From Lentzea aerocolonigenes (GTDB lineage Bacteria; Actinomycetota; Actinomycetes; Mycobacteriales; Pseudonocardiaceae), in assembly GCF_000955955.1 (NCBI RefSeq), contig NZ_JYJG01000209.1, positions 1 through 23,769 on the forward strand: a stretch of 23,769 nt of DNA. Direction: 5' to 3'. The notes below the pieces were generated by a model. That model was given only the letters and a program-made list of their open reading frames with translations. It did not search any database and was not told where the DNA came from. Made by a program: the position numbers and the translations under genes. Positions 16,558-23,367 of the stretch are shown one piece after another; position 1 is the first letter of the stretch, and every line of letters starts with the position of its first letter.

Positions 16558-16959
16558 TCAGAACGGCCAGCCGACGACGTCCTCCGCCCGCACGTCGCGC
16601 AGGACCGCTTCGTCGAACATCGCGCCGGTGACGTCGGTCAGTCCGTGCGGGGGAATCCCGGTGTTCACCCTGCCGAGGTGGGCGCCGGTCAGGTCGGTGT
16701 CGCGCAGGTCGGCGCCCCTCAGGTCGCATCCCGCCAGGCTGACCCCGCGCAGGGAGGCTCCGCGCAGGTTCGCGCCGCTGAGGTCGCACATCTTGAACGA
16801 GCACCGGTCCAGGGTCGCTTGGCGCAGGTCGGCGCCGGCGAACGTGCAACGGTCGAACCGCGTGTGCGTGCGGATCGAAGTGAGGTCCTGCCCGCTGAAA
16901 TCCTCGGCGGTCACGGTGGCGTGGTTGCGCAGAGCGATCAACCGATTTCTCGCGGTCAC
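16558..16959 (-). CDS. Pentapeptide-repeat protein, 133 aa
   Basis: A small right-handed beta-helix protein is predicted. From about residue 18 to 95 the sequence falls into pentapeptides of the A(D/N)LxX type, such as SGANL-RGASL-RGVSL-AGCDL-RGADL-RDTDL-TGAHL, with Phe or Leu at the central position. Some members (Qnr, MfpA) protect DNA gyrase, but most have unknown roles, and nothing here is diagnostic. The C-terminal ~35 residues leave the pattern and end in 'EDVVGWPF'. The GTG at 16959 is the only start available, since an in-frame TAA lies six codons upstream, and it has no Shine-Dalgarno; a promoter placed right before it suggests a leaderless mRNA. Its stop converges on ftsI with one base between. 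Confidence 0.9.
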   Translation of the reverse strand: MTARNRLIALRNHATVTAEDFSGQDLTSIRTHTRFDRCTFAGADLRQATLDRCSFKMCDLSGANLRGASLRGVSLAGCDLRGADLRDTDLTGAHLGRVNTGIPPHGLTDVTGAMFDEAVLRDVRAEDVVGWPF

Positions 16960-16967
16960 GAGTCCGC

Positions 16968-16996
16968 ATTCTTAATGACACCTGTTGTTTTGGCAA
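16968..16996 (-). promoter_or_regulatory. Promoter for the pentapeptide gene, likely leaderless
   Basis: Minus-strand -35 TTGCCA (16996-16991; 5/6 match), 17-bp spacer, -10 AAGAAT (16973-16968; 4/6). The GTG start codon begins 8 bases after the -10, so transcription would start at or within two bases of it. Confidence 0.5.
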
Positions 16997-17010
16997 GTGA
17001 TTTGAGACAC

Positions 17011-17082
17011 GCCCACGCTTGGGCAATGATGCACTTCATTGGTTCACAGTGAAAAGTGTCGCAAAATTCTGTCTAATGAGAC
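17011..17082. promoter_or_regulatory. AT-richer spacer with four consecutive dyads and a candidate plus-strand promoter
   Basis: Four short inverted repeats follow one another: GCCCA-cgct-TGGGC (17011-17024), CAATGA-tgcact-TCATTG (17024-17041), TTCAC-a-GTGAA (17043-17053) and GTCT-aatg-AGAC (17071-17082). A possible promoter for the glycoside hydrolase-like gene is GTGAAA (17049-17054), 17 bp, TCTAAT (17072-17077), about 50 bp before the start codon; the third dyad overlaps its -35 and the fourth its -10. TCTAAT recurs at 17096-17101. The base composition is clearly lower in GC than the surrounding genes. Confidence 0.45.
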
Positions 17083-17127
17083 GCATTTCATCACGTCTAA
17101 TACTTCGAAACCGGAGTGCAAGGCGAG

Positions 17128-18327
17128 ATGGGGTTTGGCGTGCGTTTCATCGGCTATTCGATCTTGGTCGCCGCTTTGGCGGTGACGGTTGTTCCCGCAG
17201 CTCAGGCTGAAGAGGAAGGCGGCACCACGCAGTCGTACTGGCTGCACATGAACAGCACGCCGACCACTGAGAAAATGATCAGCACCGAGGCTTCCCGCCG
17301 TGACTACGTCGTCCTGAACGCCTGGGAAACCGATCTTGCCAAGCAGTTGCACGCAGCGAATCCGAAGATCCAGATCTTCGTCTACAAGGACCTCTCCTCG
17401 ACCCGCAGCTACGCGTGCCAGAACGGCGTCGACGACACCGATCTCCCGACCGGTGTCGGCTATTGCGAGGCCGATCCGTCGTGGTTCCTGGTCGGCGAGG
17501 ACGGCCAGCGGTTCGAGTACGACGGCTACGAGGGCCACTGGCAGATGGACGTCGGCAACCCCGACTACCAGAACGCCTGGGCCGACAAGGTTGTCGAGTC
17601 GTCGCGCGGAGTGTTCGACGGCGTGTTCATGGACAACGCGCTGTTCGCCTGCGACACCTACCACGACGGCGTCTGCCCGGCCGCGTACCCGACCGACGAG
17701 GCGATGCGCGACGCCTACCGCGCGATGTTCGCCAACACCAGGCAGAAGTTCGTCGACGCGGGCCTGAAGACCGTCGCGAACATGTCCAACGCCCGCCTGC
17801 ACGAAGGCGCGTGGGACAGCTACGTCGAGTACCTCGACGGCGGTTTCGACGAGTGGTGGCTGACCTTCGGCGACAAGGACCTGCTGTCCGAGTACCCGGA
17901 GGGCTGGAGCCGCCAGGTCGCCCAGATCGCCGCCGACGAGGCCAAGGGCAAGATCACCTGGGTGCAGCCGCACCACAGCGGCGCCGAGCAGCCGTTCCGC
18001 TACGCCTTCGCGAGCTACCTGCTGGCCGCGGGCTCGCACGCGGCGATCTCCGAGATCCAGGAGACCGACCGCTACGACGACGCCGCCGCGTGGCGTCCCG
18101 AGTACGACTGGAACCTGGGCGAGCCGGCAGCCCCGTACTACGAGGTCGCTGCCAACGTGTTCCGGCGCGACTTCGCGTGCGGCACCGTGCTCGTGAACGC
18201 CAACAAGACCGGCAGCTCCGCGGTCACCGTCCGGCTCCCCGAGGCGCAGAAGAACGAGAAGGGCGCCTCCGTCCGTTCGGTCTCGCTGCCCGGCACGACG
18301 GGTTCGGTGCTGCGCAAGGCTTGCTAA
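17128..18327 (+). CDS. Secreted glycoside hydrolase-like protein (GHL15 type), 399 aa
   Basis: Predicted secreted TIM-barrel protein resembling putative glycosyl hydrolase family GHL15. The start ATG 17128 has AAGGCGAG just upstream; a GTG four codons earlier and a GTG at 17143 are alternatives. A signal peptide runs to 'AAQA' (about residue 27). The mature part contains 'WLHMNSTPT', 'IQIFVYKDLSS', 'GVFDGVFMDNALF' (Asp169 on a strand end, a likely catalytic acid), 'TVANMSNARL', 'GGFDEWW' and 'ITWVQPHH', the strand-end acid and aromatic pattern of sugar-acting TIM barrels. The C-terminal ~70 residues form a small beta domain ('GTVLVNANKTGSSAVTVRL'). Substrate unknown; a surface or extracellular polysaccharide is likely. 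Its stop codon overlaps that of the convergent 1666-aa gene by 3-4 bases, with no terminator between. Confidence 0.85.
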   Translation: MGFGVRFIGYSILVAALAVTVVPAAQAEEEGGTTQSYWLHMNSTPTTEKMISTEASRRDYVVLNAWETDLAKQLHAANPKIQIFVYKDLSSTRSYACQNGVDDTDLPTGVGYCEADPSWFLVGEDGQRFEYDGYEGHWQMDVGNPDYQNAWADKVVESSRGVFDGVFMDNALFACDTYHDGVCPAAYPTDEAMRDAYRAMFANTRQKFVDAGLKTVANMSNARLHEGAWDSYVEYLDGGFDEWWLTFGDKDLLSEYPEGWSRQVAQIAADEAKGKITWVQPHHSGAEQPFRYAFASYLLAAGSHAAISEIQETDRYDDAAAWRPEYDWNLGEPAAPYYEVAANVFRRDFACGTVLVNANKTGSSAVTVRLPEAQKNEKGASVRSVSLPGTTGSVLRKAC

Positions 18328-21300
18328 TCCCACCTGGGGTGGCGGCCGGTGATGCCCCACACCAGCTGCTCGATCGGGTCCGGGTCGGCCGTGCGCATGT
18401 CCACGGTCGACCAGACCCGCAGGAAACCGGGCAGCTCCGGGTCGTCCTCGGTACCTTCGAGGATCACCGGGATCACCTTGCGGCTCTTGTTGCGCGCCGA
18501 CCACTCGTTGATGAGCTCCATCTCGGCCTCGTGCCACGGTCCCGGCCCGGCGGGGCCGATGAGCACGGCGGCCGAGCGGCTCTTCTCGATGCCCTTCGCC
18601 ATCTCCTGCTGCCACCGCGTCCCCGGCTGGATGTCGTGGACGTCGAGCCACGGCAGGATTCCGCGGTCCTCGAGCTCGGCGGCGATCTTGAGCACCTGCG
18701 GCTTGTCCTTGACGTTGTGGGACAGGAAGACGTCGTAGTCCCCGGCCTCGCGCTTGCCTTTGAGAGTGGTCGCGGCGACGTCCTGGTCCCGTTGCGCGTT
18801 GGCGTTGGAGTTCATCTCCGCCACCGCCGGCCGGACGTCCACCCCGTCCGGCTCGTCCACCAGCGCGATCACGAAGTCGTCGCACTGCGGGCACGTCATC
18901 TTGTGCTTGCCGCGGCTGATCCTGCCGCGCACCAGGTCGTCGGGAATCGTGTAGCCGCAGCCCTGGCACGCCCGCACCCGCCGCGTCACGACCTCACCGG
19001 CCCGTTGCTCCAGGTGTTCTCCGACGTAGGCCTCGAACTGCTTGCGCACCAGCGGAACCACGTGCTCGTCGTAGAACACCGCCAGCTCGCCCTTGCCCTC
19101 CTCGACCTCGCGGATCGCGATGCCGCACCTGCCCGCGTCCGCCTGGTACGTGGCGGAGTTGTGCCACATCTCGTCCTTCTCGAAGAACCGCGAGTGCGAC
19201 AGCCGCACCGCGAGCGTCGAGTAGATCGAGTACAGCGGCCCGTCGAACGTGAACACCACGTCCTGGCCGGGCAGTTGCGGCGCGTCCGGCCTCTCCCGGG
19301 TGAACTGCGACGGGAAGATCAGGTCGACTTCGCGGTCGGTGACCTCCTTCAGCGCGATCTCTCGTCTCAGTAGCTCCTGCACGACGGCGTTGAGCAGGAT
19401 CCGTTCCTGCTGCGGGTTCGTGAGCCGCTCGTCCTTGGGGATCCGGAAGTTGCCTTCGAGCGCGTCGTCCTCCTTGACGAACCCCAGCCCGTCCGGCTCG
19501 TCTCGCGCAGCCTGCACCAACGACGACGCGTAGGAGTCCAGCAGTTCCGGACGCAGCAGGACGTAGTCGCCGTAAGACATCCGCCGCACCACCCCGACAC
19601 TTTCCAGCCGCCCGAGGCATGCCGCGAACCGCTCGTTCAGCTCCTCGACCGGTGGTGCGTCCAGCTGGGCGCGGCGGAAGCTGTGCACGAGATCGTCCAC
19701 AGTGGACAGGATCCGCCCCTGCTGCTTCTCCTCGATCACGAAGTCCTTGATTGCCTCGAACAACTCGTTGGAGCTGACCACCGGCAGGGCGTCCCAGTCG
19801 ATGCCCTCGCGCACCGCGCGGACGAGGTCGTCGACACCCCAGCCCTCCTTGGCGCTGGTCTCCAGGTACCCGTCGAACCCGAACGCCTTGGTGGTCTCCA
19901 GGATCCGCTCCCGGCTCACGGCCGCTGTACCGCGATCCGCCCTCGCGGCGACGAGGTACACGCGCATCCGCACGGCGTTCGCCCCGTCGAGCCGCCGTGC
20001 CTGCTTGAGCGCCCGGCTCCAGTACTGCACTCCGGCGAACGGGTCGGTCTCGCTGCGCGCGTCGAACACGACCAGCGCCACAGCCACTTCGTTGAGGTGC
20101 AACTGATGCACCATCCGGTAGCGGGGCTGTCCGGCGAGGTCCCAGAGCAGGGTTTCGCGCGTCTGCACGTCGCTGGAAGGCAAGGTGGCGTAAGTCTTCT
20201 CGAACGTCCACACGTTGCGGCCGTGCGTCGACTCGGTCGGAGCGAACGGCCGACCGCTCAGCACCAGGCCGAGTCCCGACTTGCCGACGCCGGTGTCGCC
20301 GACGAGCACCACCTTCGCGTTGGTGTAGCGGCGAGTGGTCCTGGCGGGGCCGATGTCGTCCAGCACCCGGTGGTCGAGCCGGACGACGTCGATCTTGTTG
20401 CCGTCCTTGACGGCGAGCAGCGGCTTGGTGGGGTGGAAGGCGAGCCCGCCGCGCCGCTGGACGTCCTCCCGTTCGACCGTGGCGACGCACTGCCAGTCGC
20501 GGCACCGCCAGATCTTCATCGTGTTGTCCTTCGCCAACGTGGCGAGGAAGGACCCCTTCGGGGAGAACTTGGCGCTGACGACCGGACCCGAGTGCTCGCT
20601 CAGCAACACGACCGCCTTGTCGGTGGCGAGGTCGCGGATCTCGACGAGCGAGTTGTCGGGAGCCGTGAACACACCCACGGCGTGCGTCTCGTCGGACACG
20701 AAGATCTCCAGCGCCTCGAGCCTGAGCCGGCGCCGCCAGATCCGGGTCATGTCCGAGCGGCGGAGCAGGTGCGTGTTCCGCCGGTGCACCACGACGAGGT
20801 GCTGCCCGTCGCGGGTCCAGCGAGGCTTGGGCACGTACACCCCGAACTGGCCGGGGGCTCCTCCGAACTGGTGCTGGCGCAGCGTGCGGCCGCTGGTGAC
20901 GTCGATGATCCGCAGCTCGTAGGAGTCGAGCAGCGCGAGCACCTCGCCGTCGGGTGACCAGCTGATCCGGCTGCCGGCGCGCGCCACGCGGAGCTGGCTG
21001 TCCGTCCAGTCGTTGAACCTGACGAGCACGACCTCGTGGTCGTTGAGCGGTGACTCGCCCAGCTCGTCGGGGTCCGACCTGCGCCGCACGATCGCGGCGA
21101 TCGGCTGCGTCGGGTGCCACGCGACGTCCGTGGCGTCCAGGAAAGATCCTCTCTCCCGTGGTGGCGTGTCGGCGGTCTGCCAGAACGTGATGCGGCGGCC
21201 GGAGTTGACGGTCAGCATTTGCCCGTCCGCGGACCAGGTGATCTGCCCGATCGGCTTCGAGCCGACGATCTGCGCGCTGTGGACGAACTCGACGCCGCTT

Positions 21301-23324
21301 CCGGAAGACTCCGGCTCGGTGCTGCCGCCAGCTGGTTTGATGATCAGCCTCAGGAGGGTCAGGTTCGTGGAGAGGACCTGATCGCCGGGACGCAGCCGGC
21401 CGGAGATCCGGACCAACGTTTCCCAGACGATCGTTGTCCAGCGCGGATCGTGTGCACTCCTCGACCTCGCGACGTCGGTCATCATCCGTGAGATCGACGG
21501 CCGTGCCGCCAGCGATCGCCGGGTGAGCAACGTGAACAGTCGTTCGTCGTCCGCCTGGACCAGCATCGTCAGCAACAAGGACGCGATCTGGAAGTCGACG
21601 AGCGGATCGGACCGAACCAGGTACGACAGAGGATCCGGGATCTCGTAGCCGAGCTCGGTGAGGTCGGCGTGGAACTCTTCCTCGAAGAGCCACTCCCGGC
21701 CGCGGTTGAACATGCCCAGCGCCGCCACGCCGAGCATCCGTGGCTCCACGCCCACGCCTGGTGCACAGAGATGGTTCAACCGCTCGAGGAGGCCGGCGGT
21801 GGTGAGGTCGGCGGCCCACTCGGGCGCCGACGGGTCGGTGAGATGCCTGGCCGTCAAGAACAGCAACTGCGGCTGGCGCGCCAGCAACCCGTGATCCAGC
21901 ACGGTGTCCGCGGACAGCGGGCGGCGCGGGGTGTTCGCGGTCGCCTGGTTCCACTGGGCGACCCAGGCGCGGGTCTGCGTCTCGTCGAACCGCTCCAGCC
22001 GCACCACGGGGACGCCGTCCGGGATGAGCACCTGGTCCAGGGCGGACAGCCGGGAGGTGACCACGACGGCCACCGGGCGGTCGCGGGAAGCCTCCTGCTG
22101 CTGGAACCTGACGACCTCCGACAGGTAGTGGGTGTTCGGCTCGGACGGCAGCAGCTCGTCCAAGCCGTCGAGCACCACGACGGAAACGTGGCTCGCGAGG
22201 TCGTCCCAGGTGACGCGGCCGTTGGTGAGGTGCCGCAGGGCTTGCTCGACCTGCTCGGCGACCGGCACGTCCGGGTTCGCCCGTCCCAGTGGCACGCGGA
22301 CGACGGCGGGGTCACCGGCGGGAGGGAAGGCGGCCAGCATCATCGCCACCGTCGACTTGCCCGCGGCGGCTTCACCGGTGAGCAGCATCGGGGCCTTGGT
22401 GGCCAGCGGGCTGTTGAGGTGGCCGGCCAGCAGCAGGTCGAGGTTCTGCCGCAGCGGGACTTCCGAGGACCACCAGGCGTCGTCGGCCAGTCTGGCGGAC
22501 GGGCCCGCCTCGGCCGTGCGGAAGCTCGGGCTGACGTACAGCTGGTCGATGGTCGGCAGGTGGGGCTCGCCGGCCAGGGGTTGGCTCAGCACGGCCTGGT
22601 TGGCGTTGCGCAGGTGTTCCAGCGGACCGTCCGCGGGTTCCCGGTAGTACCTGCCGGACAGCCATCTGACGGCTCTGGACGTCAGGTCGGCGTCCGCGGT
22701 GTCCGCCCACACCATGAACTCCGGCACGACCGCCGCGGAGGAGGAGAAGGCTCCCGCGTACCTGGCCGTCGTCTCGTGGGCGAACTCGGGATCCAGCAAC
22801 GCGGCACCGTCGTCCGGATTCGCTCCGTGCAGCGCGCGGTGGACCCGTGCGCCTCGATCGGCCGCCCACCGCGTCACGTCCGCGAGGTGGGCCTCGAACG
22901 TCCGCGCGGCCGAGGGCACGGGCAGGTCGTCCGAGTAGAGGTAGGAGACGAAGGAGTGGTCCTCCTGGTGCCAGGCGCTCGCCGGGGGGATCTGCAGGCC
23001 GGGCACGGTGGCCAGGACGCCCCGGATCTCGTCGAAGAAGGCGATCGCCACCGTCGTCGTGTGCACTGCGGTGACCAGGTCGAGCCGGGTGCGGCTGAAG
23101 TCCACCGAGGACAGCATCTCGATGGCGATCTGGCGTGCCCTGCGGACCATCTGCGGCAGCGTGCTGTTCGGGTGGATCCAGCCGAAGACGCCGTGCATCG
23201 ACGTGCTGGGGTCGGTGCCGGTCAGGACGTTGCCGAGCTGCCGGTCGACCTTCTCCAGCCACCGGGGGTCGTTCTGGCCGAAGACCAGCAGAGCGCCTCG
23301 GAGAGTGGTCGCGGCGGGTGGCAT
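18324..23324 (-). CDS. 1666-aa NACHT-WD40-Roc/COR-zinc ribbon-TIR protein, putative immune receptor
   Basis: I recognise the domains, not a named gene. Order by residue: 1-290 unassigned, mostly helical, with a helix (around 86-102) resembling NACHT N-terminal helical domains of actinobacteria; 300-470 NACHT-type STAND ATPase with Walker A GEAAAGKST (317-325) and Walker B VVVLDGLDELL (382-392); 470-680 helical; 685-985 seven WD40-like blades ('WSADGQMLTV', 'WSPDGEVLALLD', 'FSPKGSFLATLAKDNTMKIW' and others); 1000-1175 Roc-like GTPase with P-loop GDTGVGKS (1009-1016), G3 DLAGQ (1062-1066), G5 TSAKEG, but AARAD where NKxD is expected; 1185-1445 COR-like; Cys1453, 1456, 1478, 1481 zinc ribbon; 1529-1660 TIR, starting YDVFLSH, with W1597-x3-E1601. 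Such parts suggest ligand-triggered oligomerisation and NAD+ cleavage; that is inference. ATG 23324 is the first start after an in-frame TAG and lacks a Shine-Dalgarno. Confidence 0.93.
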   Translation of the reverse strand: MPPAATTLRGALLVFGQNDPRWLEKVDRQLGNVLTGTDPSTSMHGVFGWIHPNSTLPQMVRRARQIAIEMLSSVDFSRTRLDLVTAVHTTTVAIAFFDEIRGVLATVPGLQIPPASAWHQEDHSFVSYLYSDDLPVPSAARTFEAHLADVTRWAADRGARVHRALHGANPDDGAALLDPEFAHETTARYAGAFSSSAAVVPEFMVWADTADADLTSRAVRWLSGRYYREPADGPLEHLRNANQAVLSQPLAGEPHLPTIDQLYVSPSFRTAEAGPSARLADDAWWSSEVPLRQNLDLLLAGHLNSPLATKAPMLLTGEAAAGKSTVAMMLAAFPPAGDPAVVRVPLGRANPDVPVAEQVEQALRHLTNGRVTWDDLASHVSVVVLDGLDELLPSEPNTHYLSEVVRFQQQEASRDRPVAVVVTSRLSALDQVLIPDGVPVVRLERFDETQTRAWVAQWNQATANTPRRPLSADTVLDHGLLARQPQLLFLTARHLTDPSAPEWAADLTTAGLLERLNHLCAPGVGVEPRMLGVAALGMFNRGREWLFEEEFHADLTELGYEIPDPLSYLVRSDPLVDFQIASLLLTMLVQADDERLFTLLTRRSLAARPSISRMMTDVARSRSAHDPRWTTIVWETLVRISGRLRPGDQVLSTNLTLLRLIIKPAGGSTEPESSGSGVEFVHSAQIVGSKPIGQITWSADGQMLTVNSGRRITFWQTADTPPRERGSFLDATDVAWHPTQPIAAIVRRRSDPDELGESPLNDHEVVLVRFNDWTDSQLRVARAGSRISWSPDGEVLALLDSYELRIIDVTSGRTLRQHQFGGAPGQFGVYVPKPRWTRDGQHLVVVHRRNTHLLRRSDMTRIWRRRLRLEALEIFVSDETHAVGVFTAPDNSLVEIRDLATDKAVVLLSEHSGPVVSAKFSPKGSFLATLAKDNTMKIWRCRDWQCVATVEREDVQRRGGLAFHPTKPLLAVKDGNKIDVVRLDHRVLDDIGPARTTRRYTNAKVVLVGDTGVGKSGLGLVLSGRPFAPTESTHGRNVWTFEKTYATLPSSDVQTRETLLWDLAGQPRYRMVHQLHLNEVAVALVVFDARSETDPFAGVQYWSRALKQARRLDGANAVRMRVYLVAARADRGTAAVSRERILETTKAFGFDGYLETSAKEGWGVDDLVRAVREGIDWDALPVVSSNELFEAIKDFVIEEKQQGRILSTVDDLVHSFRRAQLDAPPVEELNERFAACLGRLESVGVVRRMSYGDYVLLRPELLDSYASSLVQAARDEPDGLGFVKEDDALEGNFRIPKDERLTNPQQERILLNAVVQELLRREIALKEVTDREVDLIFPSQFTRERPDAPQLPGQDVVFTFDGPLYSIYSTLAVRLSHSRFFEKDEMWHNSATYQADAGRCGIAIREVEEGKGELAVFYDEHVVPLVRKQFEAYVGEHLEQRAGEVVTRRVRACQGCGYTIPDDLVRGRISRGKHKMTCPQCDDFVIALVDEPDGVDVRPAVAEMNSNANAQRDQDVAATTLKGKREAGDYDVFLSHNVKDKPQVLKIAAELEDRGILPWLDVHDIQPGTRWQQEMAKGIEKSRSAAVLIGPAGPGPWHEAEMELINEWSARNKSRKVIPVILEGTEDDPELPGFLRVWSTVDMRTADPDPIEQLVWGITGRHPRWD

Positions 23325-23330
23325 CAGGCC

Positions 23331-23336
23331 ATGCTA
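23331..23336 (-). promoter_or_regulatory. Candidate -10 for a leaderless start of the 1666-aa gene
   Basis: TAGCAT (TAnnnT form) ends six bases before ATG 23324, so transcription would begin at the start codon. The -35 region has no good match. The TAG of this box is also the in-frame stop that bounds the gene upstream. Confidence 0.35.
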
Positions 23337-23340
23337 GATA

Positions 23341-23362
23341 GCTCGTGCGCGGCCGAACGAGC
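23341..23362 (-). terminator. Hairpin between the stress-protein gene and the 1666-aa gene
   Basis: GCTCGT (23341-23346) pairs with ACGAGC (23357-23362) over a 10-nt GC-rich loop, six bases after the stress-protein stop. A short terminator is likely, which would separate the two same-strand genes despite their 43-bp gap. Confidence 0.5.
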
Positions 23363-23367
23363 CTTTG

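Noticed and set aside
16558..16959. Calling the pentapeptide protein a Qnr/MfpA gyrase protector
   Set aside because: It is shorter (133 aa) and has only the generic repeat pattern, with no gyrase-specific feature visible.
18994..21954. 986-aa open frame in another minus-strand frame within the receptor gene
   Set aside because: Arg/Ala/Gly-rich frame-shifted shadow; all P-loops, WD and TIR motifs are in the main frame.
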